From: Bradyrhizobium sp. SRS-191
GTDB taxonomy: Bacteria; Pseudomonadota; Alphaproteobacteria; Rhizobiales; Xanthobacteraceae
DNA length: 64,000 nucleotides
Assembly (NCBI RefSeq): GCF_024586915.1
Contig: NZ_JANBVS010000001.1
Location: forward strand, 62,001-126,000
Direction of reading: 5' to 3'
Shown: piece after piece, positions 55,328 to 63,505 of the stretch
Layout of the letters: each line of letters begins with the position of its first letter
How positions within the stretch are numbered: the first letter of the stretch is position 1
Notes under the pieces: model-generated
Told to the model about the DNA's origin: nothing
Database searches by the model: none
The model's input: the letters and a program-made list of their open reading frames with translations, nothing else
Made by a program: the position numbers and the translations under genes

Positions 55328-56134
55328 ATGATCAGAATTCGAATTCCATGGATGTTTGATGTTATCAATGCAATCAATGATCTTGATAATGTAAAGGAGG
55401 GTGAGACCAGGATTGCCTGGCCTACCTTGTTCAATGCGCAGAACCAGATTGAAACTGTATTTTTCAAAAGCCCATACTCATCCCATTTGCGAGTTTCTAG
55501 AGAGCTGGCGAACGATCTCTATCAGCATATCATTGAAATGCTGGGACAAGGGCCCGACAAAAAGGAATCGGTAAACTCGTTTGAAGTCTGGATGCTTACT
55601 TATAAGCGAGACGCGTTCAAGCCGGTCTTTATCTCGGAAGTCAGTAATTTTCCGTCTTTCTTAGTTGTTGAAAAGGAAGGGTACGACGTCAATTTGCTAA
55701 TCGCGGACGGCGCCCGCCTGTTTCCGACTACCCTGAGCGCAAAAGCTCCGGAAGCTTTGCGTGACGCGAAAGAAGTAGGAAAGGCGATTGCCTTTGAGCT
55801 ACCAACCGCGGCGGGTTTTCATATTTTCCGGGTCGTTGAATCTGTACTCAAGCGATACTGGGATCATGTGACCAACGGAAAGCCGCGTCCAAAGTTGGAA
55901 ACCATCGGCACTTTTGCACAGGCTCTGGAAGACAATCATGCTGGTGACGCCAAAGTATGGGAGTCTTTGAAACAGCTTGGTAAACTTCATCGAAATCCGC
56001 TCATTCACCCCGAGGTCATTCTCGATGTCGGTGAAGAAATCGAAATCCTAGGTATCTCGCGGAGCGTGGTCGGCGCCATGCTTAAGGTGATGCCCGATGT
56101 GCCCACGACGACTGCTGTCGTCCCGACATTGTAG
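55328..56134 (+). CDS. HEPN-like protein, possible defence or toxin RNase
   Basis: A 268-aa protein. The start is fixed by GGGAG seven bases before the ATG. The N-terminal half (about 1-150) is alpha/beta. The C-terminal half (about 155-255) is helical and shows the family pattern LPTAAGFHIFRVVESVLKRYW and GKPRPKLETIGTFA, then Arg222-Asn-x3-His227 (HRNPLIHPE), the R-x4-H motif of HEPN RNases. Codon use is AT-richer than the surroundings, suggesting transfer. No antitoxin-like partner is obvious, except that a 41-aa membrane peptide gene lies just upstream. Confidence 0.72.
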   Translation: MIRIRIPWMFDVINAINDLDNVKEGETRIAWPTLFNAQNQIETVFFKSPYSSHLRVSRELANDLYQHIIEMLGQGPDKKESVNSFEVWMLTYKRDAFKPVFISEVSNFPSFLVVEKEGYDVNLLIADGARLFPTTLSAKAPEALRDAKEVGKAIAFELPTAAGFHIFRVVESVLKRYWDHVTNGKPRPKLETIGTFAQALEDNHAGDAKVWESLKQLGKLHRNPLIHPEVILDVGEEIEILGISRSVVGAMLKVMPDVPTTTAVVPTL

Positions 56135-56272
56135 TAGATCAAGAGTTGAGGGTATGGTCACCGTAGTCCAGCGCGCGAAATGGGTAGCCTGGACGTCTTC
56201 GAAGATCGCAAATGAAGTATCTTCAATTGCCCCGGTCAGGCAGGACTCGGTCGTAAACGGCACGGCACTCGA

Positions 56273-56944
56273 TCAGCTTGATGATCCGATGATGCCCTTG
56301 CGCTGCAGGTCGTCGAAAATTGCTGCAACTGAGCTTGAAGCGTTTGCGCCGTCGCCAACGAATAGAAGTCCGCCGGCATTGACCTGACCATTGCCGACCC
56401 AGAGATTCCGCCCGGTGCTTGCCTCCAGAAGCCGGGCTGTAAACGTGGTCTGACGTTTGTAGCGGTAGGTCGGCGTCGCCGTTGCAGTGATCGTGCCCGA
56501 TGATGTGCCATTCATGGATATCGTCGAGGTGTTGCCGAACGTATTGACGATCCCGCTTGCGCTGGATGTGCCGGAATATTGGCCTGACAAGATCGTGCCG
56601 GCGTATTGTTGCTGCACGCCGCTATCGCCCACGCTGATGACGAGAACGCCCTCGATCGCGTCGCGCGCAAGGCCCTGCTGAACTTCGGCGTTGGTGTAGG
56701 TCCGTGTCGGAGGAAACAGCATCAGTGCGTCGTCAGCGACGACGCCGCGTTTCCGGGCCTCATCAGCGATATTGGTCTGAATGCTTGATACGAGAGGTCC
56801 GGGTCCGGAGACATAAGCGACCATGCGGCCGATCGGCTTTGCCGGCAGTTGTCGGTCTGCATATCCCTGCATGGATGTCGTGATGCAGCCCGGCAGGGCG
56901 ATGGCAGCCAACAGAACGCCGACGAGTGTTCTTGCCCAATTCAT
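56273..56944 (-). CDS. Lipoprotein, DUF4136-like
   Basis: A 223-aa protein. The signal ends LPGC (Cys20). The first part of the mature protein (RMVAYVSGPGPLVSSIQTNIADEARKRGVVADDALMLFPP) has the alternating pattern of DUF4136-type lipoproteins. A Ser/Thr/Gly-rich low-complexity block follows (SGTSSASGIVNTFGNTST and TSSGTITATATPTY), then a C-terminal sheet. Outer-membrane attachment is likely. It converges with the HEPN-like gene. Confidence 0.8.
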   Translation of the reverse strand: MNWARTLVGVLLAAIALPGCITTSMQGYADRQLPAKPIGRMVAYVSGPGPLVSSIQTNIADEARKRGVVADDALMLFPPTRTYTNAEVQQGLARDAIEGVLVISVGDSGVQQQYAGTILSGQYSGTSSASGIVNTFGNTSTISMNGTSSGTITATATPTYRYKRQTTFTARLLEASTGRNLWVGNGQVNAGGLLFVGDGANASSSVAAIFDDLQRKGIIGSSS

Positions 56945-57099
56945 CGAAGCGCCCCGGAAAAATCAAAAAATCTGCAACGCCTATTTGTGCCCCGGATCGA
57001 CCAAACAGGCCAGCAGTCATGTGGAAAACCGGCCGCCCAACCGATCCAGCAATAAGCCCGAAGATCTCTCGCAGGTAGACCGGTATTGATCTGATGTCT

Positions 57100-57144
57100 T
57101 GGTGAGCGCGCCGGGACTCGAACCCGGGACCCCATGATTAAAAG
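57100..57144 (-). other. tRNA-Lys(TTT) 3' fragment, left attachment site
   Basis: On the minus strand the 45 nt begin with CTTTTAATC (the anticodon loop of tRNA-Lys with TTT), continue through a variable loop and a perfect T arm (CCGGG/TTCGAGT/CCCGG), and end CGCGCTCACCA. The upstream half of the tRNA is absent. This is the classic footprint of integration at a tRNA 3' half; the intact tRNA should be at the other end of the element. Confidence 0.9.
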
Positions 57145-57252
57145 GAGGGGTGTCGGCCGGTTTTCGTGAATGATTTCAATGCTGCGGGTTGACAAACCTC
57201 GTGGGAAATTCTGCCGGAACATGCCCCAGAAAGTGGGGGTTTGCCAACCCTC

Positions 57253-57459
57253 TCACACGTTCTGGCTAGGGCTCTGCTTGGGTTTTGGCGGCCACTCACC
57301 AGTCCATAGCCAGATGCCAAGCTTGGAGTCATGGCGATACTGTCCAATGTACAGGCCGTGCGTCATCACTGGCACGTTGACCGTCGGGCATCGATTGACC
57401 ATGAGCTTGCCGTCGTTCGGGCCGCCGCAGCAAAGGCCGCTGTAGGATATCTCGCTCAT
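57253..57459 (-). CDS. Small element-encoded protein
   Basis: A 68-aa protein (ISYSGLCCGGPNDGKLMVNRCPTV). Cys pairs and the GGPxDG stretch resemble small phage proteins of unknown function. It is separated from the integrase by only four bases (57460-57463), on the same strand. Confidence 0.55.
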   Translation of the reverse strand: MSEISYSGLCCGGPNDGKLMVNRCPTVNVPVMTHGLYIGQYRHDSKLGIWLWTGEWPPKPKQSPSQNV

Positions 57460-57463
57460 CGGC

Positions 57464-58723
57464 TCAATCCTTCGCCTTCCCCAACACATGCACCCGCTGC
57501 GCGGCCCAGCCGCTCTCGAGGATCCGCATCGCCGAGCGGGCTAGGCGGAAGCGGCTGACCTCTTTCGAATAGTGGTGCACCATCGCGGCGCTCATGCCGA
57601 CGATCGCGCTGACCTGCTCCTCGGTGCAGCCGACCTCGAGCAGCATGTTGACGGCGTTCTTGCGCAGGCCGTGGAACACGAGCCTGTTGTCGCGAAACAG
57701 CTTGAGCTCCTTTTTGTCGAGCTCTCGGCCCCAGGCGGTCTTGAAGCCCTCGTAGCTCCACGGCACGCCGTCAGCGCGCAGGTGCAGGCGGAGCTGCTCG
57801 GGCATCGGCTCGGCCTCGGCCTTGTCGCCGGCGGCCTTGTCATTGGCCGCTTTGGCCGTAGAGGCGGCCGCGTCGATCAGGGCCCGGTACTCGGAATGGA
57901 TCTGGACCGGCACACGCAACTCGGTCTTCTGCGCCACCAGCGGCATCTCGGTGGCGCCGGCCTTGGGGCGGATCATCTTGAGCACGTCGACCTTGCGCTG
58001 GCCGGTGAACAGCCCGGAATAGACCGCCAGATGCAGGTCGACGCGGGCATGGGCGAAGAACAGATCGAATGCTTCCGGCGGCCAGGGCGAGTAGGTGCCA
58101 TCCGATTCGACCGCCTCGGTGTGCTCGACCGGGTTGTCGTTGCGGTAGCCGCGCGGAATGCCCCAGGAGACCAGCCGGCTCAACGTGGCGCGGAACGCGC
58201 GGCCGGCGGCGGGGATGTCGCGAAACGCCTTGTCCAGCACGCCCTGGACCTCGACGGCGGTCAGAGCGGCGACGGGGTCATTGCCCCAGGCGGCCTCGAT
58301 GGTTCGGATGTAGCGGTCGTATTGCTCGCGGGTGGCGTCGCTCAGGTCGCCATAGGCGCGGGATTCGCGGAACTCGATGACCAGGCCTGAAAAGGTCTTG
58401 GCGACGCCGGCGGCGAGCCTGCGGCCGAGCTCATCGGCCTTGTCGACAGCGGCCCAGAAGGCCGCGCAATCGGCCGGCGCGGGCAGGGGATGCGTCCGGC
58501 CGCTGACGTCGATGAACGTCCAGATCCAGGCGCCGGCCGCATCCTGGGCCGCCGCAAGCCGCGACAGCTGCGTGGCGCGGCGGGCGAACTCCTCCGACAG
58601 CGGCTCGGCCGGAATGCGCAGCCGCGGCCAGGCGCGCGGCGTGCGGCGGTGCTTCTCGAAATAGAAGATCGGCTTGCAGCCGGGCTTGCCGGCGGCGCGG
58701 ACGTAATCAGGCAGCGCCACCAT
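57464..58723 (-). CDS. Tyrosine-type integrase
   Basis: A 419-aa protein. The SAM-like core-binding domain is in the middle (SDATREQYDRYIRTIEAAWG). The catalytic domain has Arg (TGQRKVDVL), His-x2-Arg (VFHGLRKNAV), and His and Tyr in MVHHYSKEV. These residues are the integrase box set. It should recombine at the tRNA-Lys 3' end 320 bp away. The ATG at 58723 is preferred over the longer frame. It overlaps the excisionase-like gene by 17 nt. Confidence 0.92.
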   Translation of the reverse strand: MVALPDYVRAAGKPGCKPIFYFEKHRRTPRAWPRLRIPAEPLSEEFARRATQLSRLAAAQDAAGAWIWTFIDVSGRTHPLPAPADCAAFWAAVDKADELGRRLAAGVAKTFSGLVIEFRESRAYGDLSDATREQYDRYIRTIEAAWGNDPVAALTAVEVQGVLDKAFRDIPAAGRAFRATLSRLVSWGIPRGYRNDNPVEHTEAVESDGTYSPWPPEAFDLFFAHARVDLHLAVYSGLFTGQRKVDVLKMIRPKAGATEMPLVAQKTELRVPVQIHSEYRALIDAAASTAKAANDKAAGDKAEAEPMPEQLRLHLRADGVPWSYEGFKTAWGRELDKKELKLFRDNRLVFHGLRKNAVNMLLEVGCTEEQVSAIVGMSAAMVHHYSKEVSRFRLARSAMRILESGWAAQRVHVLGKAKD

Positions 58724-59084
58724 GCCGCCTCCGCCCCGCGGTCTGCCGTTCTTTGGCTGCACAGAAGCGCTCCACCCTGCCGAGGCTGTCGCCCGGGCCG
58801 TTGTCACTGGCGGCAGGTTGCAGAGACGGCGGCGCACTTGTCAATTCCGGCAGCGCCTGGTCGCGGCCGCGGTGCCGCTCGGCGCGCCAGCGATCGATCG
58901 CCTCGAGGTCGAACATCCCGGTCGTCGGATCGGCGGCCGGGAAGCCGCGCGCCAGCAGCTCCGGCAGCTTCTCGCGAAACTGCGCCTCGGTGAGGTGCAG
59001 CCGGCGCGCCGCCTTTTCCGCCGGCACGTCGGCGGGGTCGACGCGGAAGCGAAGGGTGGAGGAGGTGGGCGCGCGGGAGGTCAT
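58707..59084 (-). CDS. Excisionase-like DNA-binding protein
   Basis: A 125-aa protein. A small helix-turn-helix (ADVPAEKAARRLHLTEAQFREKLPELLARGFPAADPTTGMFDLEAIDRWRAERH) looks like the AlpA/Xis (MerR-like) domain. The C-terminus is low-complexity and basic (AGRRRHGG). Its end overlaps the integrase start, which suits a directionality factor. Regulatory use is inferred. Confidence 0.7.
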   Translation of the reverse strand: MTSRAPTSSTLRFRVDPADVPAEKAARRLHLTEAQFREKLPELLARGFPAADPTTGMFDLEAIDRWRAERHRGRDQALPELTSAPPSLQPAASDNGPGDSLGRVERFCAAKERQTAGRRRHGGAA

Positions 59085-59094
59085 GGGCAGGCGC

Positions 59095-59304
59095 TCAATC
59101 CATGCGGCCGAGTTTTGCTTCGCATCGCTTGCATTTTGTCCATGTGCCGACGTCCCGCAGCGCGCCGACCTTGACCTCCCAGACGCCGCAAAGAGCGGCA
59201 GCATAAGAAAGCTGATCGCGCGTGTAGTAGTGAGCGGCACCCCACTTGCCGAGAACGCAGGCCCAGCCCTTCGTAAACCCCTCGATCGGTCCGCCGGACA
59301 TCAT
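59095..59304 (-). CDS. Small phage-type protein with C-terminal zinc-like Cys pair
   Basis: A 69-aa protein. CKRCEAKLGRMD at the end gives a CxxC. The body has aromatic-rich strands (GAAHYYTRDQLSYAAALCGVWEV). Two adjacent ATG codons (59304 and 59301) could start it. It lies in the minus-strand operon. Function is unknown. Confidence 0.55.
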   Translation of the reverse strand: MMSGGPIEGFTKGWACVLGKWGAAHYYTRDQLSYAAALCGVWEVKVGALRDVGTWTKCKRCEAKLGRMD

Positions 59305-59329
59305 TGTCGCAATCCTCAATGTTCTTCGA

Positions 59330-59530
59330 TCACGATCGCCCGGCCGTGTTGATCTCGATCTGCCGCAGTAGATCGTCCAGCGTGCCAGCCAGGGCTTTCT
59401 GCTCCAGGCCCGCCGTGCCGCCGATCTTGCCCGCGAGCGCATGCGACACGATGGCAAGCTTCTTCAGCGCGACGATATCGATGCCGGTGATAGAGATCGC
59501 GACGGTGACGGTGTCGGTGAGGCCGATCAT
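59330..59530 (-). CDS. Small helical hypothetical protein
   Basis: A 66-aa protein: a hydrophobic beta strand (TVTVAISITGIDIVAL) followed by an amphipathic helix (GLEQKALAGTLDDLLRQIEIN). It may oligomerise. It overlaps the next gene upstream by 4 nt (ATGA), so it is coupled to it. Confidence 0.6.
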   Translation of the reverse strand: MIGLTDTVTVAISITGIDIVALKKLAIVSHALAGKIGGTAGLEQKALAGTLDDLLRQIEINTAGRS

Positions 59531-60600
59531 GCTGCGACTCCGGCTTGGCCTGCGCAAATTTGCGCAGGCTTCGGATCGAACCGCACATGCACGCCGTCCG
59601 GCCCGACCATCTCCAGCTCGTGCGGGACGCGGCGGCATTCGGCTTCGGCCTCGGCCTTGGTGTATTTGCCGGCGCTGATGCGGTCGTCGGTGTATCCCTG
59701 ATATTGCGCGCGGTACCAGGCATGCTTATCGCGGGCCCAGATCATCCAGATCGGCTCGGCGCCGAACAGGATGGCCTTGAGCAGCTCGGCGCGGCGGAAG
59801 GCCATGCGCTGCACGGCGAGCGCCAGCTCGCCCTCCAGCCGCTTGCGGCGGGCGCGGGTGTTGAGCTTGGCGCGCAAATCGGCCGGCTGGCTCGTGTGGA
59901 GGCTGCCGCAGGATTGGTTGAAGAGCTCGCCGCCGGCGACGACCCACCACATGCTGTTGATGTGATAATAGGCTGTGCCCCTGACGATGCGCCCCCGGCG
60001 GTCGGCGATCCAGACGGTCTGGCCGTGCTCCAGCAGCGCGCCATCAGCGGATCTGCGATTGGAGTCGTAGTCGCAGCGCGGGCGTCCCAGGGCCTTGTCG
60101 GTGTGCCAGCTCTCGGCGTAACCGCGCGCGATGCGCTGCAGGGCCGGCTCATCGGGGCCGGCCGTGCGGGAGACGATCACCGGCGCCAGCGTCCCAAGCC
60201 AGGCGGCGACGCGGCGAAACTCCAACTCGACGCGGAGGCGATCGAGATAGGCCATGCGGCGCAACTTGTCGGAATCGTAGCGTCGGCCGTTGCAGTTGAT
60301 CTGCGGCGCGGTCTCCGACCAGAACTCGATTTCGACAACGCGGCCGGCGATCCTGATCGCGCAATGAAGCGTGCCGCTTGTGCCGAGACGGTGGTCGCGG
60401 CTGATGCTGCGATAATGCTGGAGCACCTGAGGATCCGCCTTGATCGACCAGCCTCGCTTCGTCATGGCGCGGATCAACGGCGCGTAGATCGCGGTGCGCA
60501 GGGTCGGATCGTTGGCGTTGTCCTGCCAGATGCCGAGATGGGCATCGTGGATGTGGACGGACAGGGCAGGACGCATGGGGCGGGAAGGTGAGGCGGTCAT
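59527..60600 (-). CDS. Phage-type conserved hypothetical protein
   Basis: A 357-aa soluble protein. It starts TASPSRPMRPALSVHIHDAHLGIWQ. Charged/aromatic blocks (WSIKADPQVLQHYRSISRDHR and CDYDSNRRSADGALLEHGQTVWIADRRGRIVRGTAYYHINSMWWVV) suggest a nucleic-acid or partner binding fold, but I cannot name it. It is the largest gene in the operon and is overlapped by 4 nt at both ends. Confidence 0.7.
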   Translation of the reverse strand: MTASPSRPMRPALSVHIHDAHLGIWQDNANDPTLRTAIYAPLIRAMTKRGWSIKADPQVLQHYRSISRDHRLGTSGTLHCAIRIAGRVVEIEFWSETAPQINCNGRRYDSDKLRRMAYLDRLRVELEFRRVAAWLGTLAPVIVSRTAGPDEPALQRIARGYAESWHTDKALGRPRCDYDSNRRSADGALLEHGQTVWIADRRGRIVRGTAYYHINSMWWVVAGGELFNQSCGSLHTSQPADLRAKLNTRARRKRLEGELALAVQRMAFRRAELLKAILFGAEPIWMIWARDKHAWYRAQYQGYTDDRISAGKYTKAEAEAECRRVPHELEMVGPDGVHVRFDPKPAQICAGQAGVAA

Positions 60601-60860
60601 GGGGTGGACGAAGCCTCCGGCTTTGCCTCTGGCCAATAGCTTTCCGGCGGCTCACCATCTTCGCCCAGCGTCCGGTGACAATTGGGAAAGCGTTCGCGGC
60701 GCAGCTTGATGCCTTGGTTGCGGGCATCATAGAGATCGAGCGCTTCAATGCTTTCCCAACTCTGCCCCCAGGGCTGTTCAAGGCCGCCTTGACTTTCAAA
60801 ATAGGCCCCGACCTTGGTGTAGACGCCCGCTTCGTTGATCAGCAGATAGAACCTCGGCAT
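60597..60860 (-). CDS. Small hypothetical protein
   Basis: An 87-aa protein starting PRFYLLINEAGVYTKVGAYFESQ, with an acidic/Trp-rich middle (EQPWGQSWESIEALDLYDA). The order suggests a small alpha/beta fold. It is coupled by 4 nt to the 357-aa gene. Function is unknown. Confidence 0.55.
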   Translation of the reverse strand: MPRFYLLINEAGVYTKVGAYFESQGGLEQPWGQSWESIEALDLYDARNQGIKLRRERFPNCHRTLGEDGEPPESYWPEAKPEASSTP

Positions 60861-60877
60861 TGAATTCTCCTTGCTTC

Positions 60878-61006
60878 TCAGAAGATGCCGGCGCCGCCGC
60901 CGCGGCCGGTGTGCATGTTGCCGGTCATGGTGACGGTGTCGCCGGTGACCAGACACACGAACAAGGCTGCGGCGATCAGGATGGCAATGATCCATTCGGG
61001 CTTCAT
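60878..61006 (-). CDS. 42-aa membrane peptide
   Basis: KPEWIIAILIAAALFVCLVTG gives one membrane helix near the N-terminus, followed by a short Thr/Gly-rich tail. It overlaps the upstream gene by 4 nt. It is of a kind common in phage operons (holin- or accessory-like), but no role can be assigned. Confidence 0.55.
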   Translation of the reverse strand: MKPEWIIAILIAAALFVCLVTGDTVTMTGNMHTGRGGGAGIF

Positions 61007-61374
61007 CCGCGCGGCTCCTCGGTGGTGGCGGGTGTTTCGCTGAGGCTGTCGGGCTGCGGCCATGCGCCAAGGAATTGGCGCATCAGGGCCTCGCTGGAAA
61101 AGCCGAACCAGGTCCAGCCGTTGATGGTGGCGCCGCCGCGCGCCCAGTCTCCGGTGTGGCCGTGGATCGGTGAGGATTGCTGGCCGAAGGCGTCGTGACA
61201 CCAGCGGATGATGTTGTGTTCGCGCACCTCGCCGCAGCGGCCGGTGTAGACGTCGACCATCCATGGCGTCGGCGACCAGACCTTGCGCATCAGCGCATCA
61301 CGCTCGGGATCGCCGCTCTCGAAGGCCATGGTGCGGCGGAACAGGTCGGTGGTGGCGGGAAGGTCGCCGCTCAT
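61003..61374 (-). CDS. Phage-type hypothetical protein
   Basis: A 123-aa protein. Trp and charged residues are spread through it (WSPTPWMVDVYTGRCGEVREHNIIRWCHDAFG and GGATINGWTWFGFSSEALMRQFLG). It resembles small phage-encoded proteins that take part in internal signalling or immunity, but no match is certain. It is coupled on both sides by ATGA overlaps. Confidence 0.55.
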   Translation of the reverse strand: MSGDLPATTDLFRRTMAFESGDPERDALMRKVWSPTPWMVDVYTGRCGEVREHNIIRWCHDAFGQQSSPIHGHTGDWARGGATINGWTWFGFSSEALMRQFLGAWPQPDSLSETPATTEEPRG

Positions 61375-61925
61375 GATTGCGCGCCATCGTTGGTCGCCAG
61401 TGAGCGCAACCGAGCAAGCTCGGCCTCCGCTTCAAGCGCGCGCGTCTCCAGATGCCCGATGAAATAATGGACGAAGCCCCAGCCGCTCTTGTCTCCAGGC
61501 CAGGGCAAGCGATCGAAACCGTCGCTCGCCCTGCACTTCGACAAGATCGCTTCGCGCCATTGGCGCAAGCGGCTGTCAGTAGCTTGCTCTGCAAGAGCTT
61601 CAGCCAGCTTCCGTGATAACCAACGAATGCGATCCTTCGCTATGGTCGTGTTGGCAATGGATGGGTCGAGGTAGACCGCATTAGCAACCTCGTCGTCGGT
61701 GAGATGTCCACCGGCTGTCTTCGCGCGCTCGCAGTCGTAGCGCGTCCCATGAGGGTCGGGTTCTCCCTTTTCGCGCCAACGGCTGGCCGGTGTTTGTTGG
61801 GCGCAACCGTCCACCGCCACGATCTCATCCGCCAGCGCCGAGACGTCGGTGCGGCCGTCGGCCTGGTAACGCATGATCAGCGACATGATGGCGGCGCGTG
61901 GGTCTTGCGGGGAGGGTGCGGGCAT
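61371..61925 (-). CDS. Phage-type helical hypothetical protein
   Basis: A 184-aa protein with long helices (TDVSALADEIVAVDG, RIRWLSRKLAEALAEQATDSRLRQWREAIL and HLETRALEAEAELARLRSL), the last of which may be a coiled coil. Acid/base balance is even. It may be a structural or regulatory component. No known domain is seen. Confidence 0.55.
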   Translation of the reverse strand: MPAPSPQDPRAAIMSLIMRYQADGRTDVSALADEIVAVDGCAQQTPASRWREKGEPDPHGTRYDCERAKTAGGHLTDDEVANAVYLDPSIANTTIAKDRIRWLSRKLAEALAEQATDSRLRQWREAILSKCRASDGFDRLPWPGDKSGWGFVHYFIGHLETRALEAEAELARLRSLATNDGAQS

Positions 61926-61952
61926 CGCGGCCTCGTGGGCGGTCGGTTAAAG

Positions 61953-62060
61953 TTAAGGACAACCCCCGGGCAAATCGGCGAGAAATCCCGGGGGCTCGTT
62001 GAAAGAGATTTTTGAGATGACGCGAGGAGAAGGACGAACACCGCCTCCATCGCGCGTCAT
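61953..62060 (-). CDS. Possible 35-aa peptide
   Basis: The frame starts at an ATG overlapping the previous stop by 4 nt (ATGA), as do most genes in this operon. It ends at a stop just inside a CCCCCGGG/CCCGGGGG hairpin. The peptide is hydrophilic and its function cannot be told. It may be a leader for the genes after it. Confidence 0.35.
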   Translation of the reverse strand: MTRDGGGVRPSPRVISKISFNEPPGFLADLPGGCP

Positions 62061-62266
62061 GGGACCATGGCGCCTCCATCGTTCGGGGGATGGGTGATCG
62101 CGACCAGGCGGTCGCCCTTGATCTCGGCGCGGCGGCTGTCGAGCAGGCGGGCCACGATCGCATCCGAGATGCGTTTCGTGCCGAAGCGCCAGCCGCCGCG
62201 CGTGCGCCGCTCGAAGGGGCTGAGTTCGAGCAGGCGGAGGTGATTGAAATACATCCGGGTGGCCAT
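62057..62266 (-). CDS. Small hypothetical protein, basic
   Basis: A 69-aa protein with basic and aromatic residues (LSPFERRTRGGWRFGTKRISDAIVARLLDSRRAEIKGDR). This kind of composition suits a small DNA-binding protein. It shares one base with the next gene upstream (TGATG). Function is unknown. Confidence 0.5.
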   Translation of the reverse strand: MATRMYFNHLRLLELSPFERRTRGGWRFGTKRISDAIVARLLDSRRAEIKGDRLVAITHPPNDGGAMVP

Positions 62267-63036
62267 CAGCTCGGCTCGCTGGTGATGGTGGGAGCCGGCG
62301 AAAGCTCGACGACAGCAGAGCCCTTGGCCGTGACGAGCTCCTCACAACGCAGCGCGAGCGCCTCGGCCTGCTCCTTCCACGTCACCCGCCACAGCGGCTT
62401 GGCGCAGTTCGGGCATGTGTCGCCGGCTGTGTCGCGCGACGATACCGAGCCGTCGGCGGCGTTCAGCGTGGCCTGCTGCAGACCAAAGTTGCATTTCGGG
62501 CAGCGCCAGGCGCCGGGCACGTAGACGTCGCGCAAGACGGGCACCGGCTGCTCGCCGGTCGCCATCGCCGTGGCGTAGGCGGGATCGCGGTAGCGGTCGA
62601 GCGCGGGCGCCGGCGGATAGGCGCCGGGCGGCTTGATATCGGGCCGCGCCAGATCGGCCGCGATGTTGTCGAACGTATTCTCGTTCCAAAGGCCGTGGCG
62701 CTCGAACAGCGCGACCACCTGATAATAGTTGTCGGCCTTGGTGACGCGGTGATGCGCGGCGAACGGCTTGCCGTTGGCGGCCCAATGCTCGGCCTGCTGC
62801 ATCAGGCTGCCGATCTCGCGGCGGAAGTAGGTCGCGATCAGCTGCGCATGCGCATTCTCGACGGCGCGGATCGCGGCATCGGCATAGGCAAGGTTGAGCG
62901 CCTGCTCCTGCTCGTCGAGCTCGTCGAAGCCGCGCAGATGCAGATCCGGCGGAAAGTTCGGCCGGATCCAGGTGTTGGTGACGTCGACCAGGGCGGTCGC
63001 GATCGTCAGGCGCAGCTGCTCGCGTGGTGTCATCAT
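62266..63036 (-). CDS. Phage-type protein with C-terminal zinc ribbon
   Basis: A 256-aa protein. The N-terminal part is helical, with a possible nuclease- or chaperone-like length. The C-terminal zinc ribbon is clear: CPKCNFGL ... CPNCAKPL, two CxxC pairs 35 residues apart. It is likely DNA- or RNA-binding. The start is taken at 63036 at the first Met of a tandem pair; a longer upstream frame is not used. Confidence 0.65.
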   Translation of the reverse strand: MMTPREQLRLTIATALVDVTNTWIRPNFPPDLHLRGFDELDEQEQALNLAYADAAIRAVENAHAQLIATYFRREIGSLMQQAEHWAANGKPFAAHHRVTKADNYYQVVALFERHGLWNENTFDNIAADLARPDIKPPGAYPPAPALDRYRDPAYATAMATGEQPVPVLRDVYVPGAWRCPKCNFGLQQATLNAADGSVSSRDTAGDTCPNCAKPLWRVTWKEQAEALALRCEELVTAKGSAVVELSPAPTITSEPS

Positions 63037-63350
63037 GCGGCCCTTTCGATGGGACGTATTACGTCGGTGACGTAAGCTTTCCACTGCCGGTCGATCTCCT
63101 CGAAATCGTCGACCGCCAAGAGGATGATCTCGCGCATGTAAGCGTCAGTGTCGGACCGCCGGCGGAAGATATCGGCTGCAACCTTCAAGTAGGAATGCGC
63201 AGCGCCGCCCAATCGAGCGTAGTCGAACACGAAGCCGCCATAGGGACTGCGATTCACGTAACGGATGAGGTCGCCCGGGAAATTGGCGCCACGATCGATG
63301 CTCTTCTTTCGGCCCATGGCGGGATCCTCAGCTGGTGGGCGGTCGGTCAT
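63033..63350 (-). CDS. Small hypothetical protein
   Basis: A 105-aa protein. The C-terminal two thirds is an ordered alpha/beta unit (YGGFVFDYARLGGAAHSYLKVAADIFRRRSDTDAYMREIILLAVDDFEEID). The N-terminus is basic and flexible. It overlaps its neighbours by 4 nt on both sides. Function is unknown. Confidence 0.5.
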   Translation of the reverse strand: MTDRPPAEDPAMGRKKSIDRGANFPGDLIRYVNRSPYGGFVFDYARLGGAAHSYLKVAADIFRRRSDTDAYMREIILLAVDDFEEIDRQWKAYVTDVIRPIERAA

Positions 63351-63505
63351 GGCGCGACCCGGCAATCGGTGGTGTGGGTGAGGATCGAGCCGGCGACGCA
63401 GGTGTGCGGCGACGGGCGGTCGGGAATGGCGGTCGCCATGACGACGGCGCCGAACAGCACGACGGTGCAGGCGACGGCGAGGCCGAGGAACGCGCGCGAG
63501 ATCAT
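63347..63505 (-). CDS. 52-aa exported or membrane peptide
   Basis: ISRAFLGLAVACTVVLFGAVVMA is one membrane or signal helix, followed by a short tail with two Cys (HTCVAG and TTDCRVAP). Both ends overlap neighbours as ATGA, which strongly suggests translation. It is too short for common ORF cut-offs. Role unknown; phage lysis or exclusion accessories have this shape. Confidence 0.6.
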   Translation of the reverse strand: MISRAFLGLAVACTVVLFGAVVMATAIPDRPSPHTCVAGSILTHTTDCRVAP

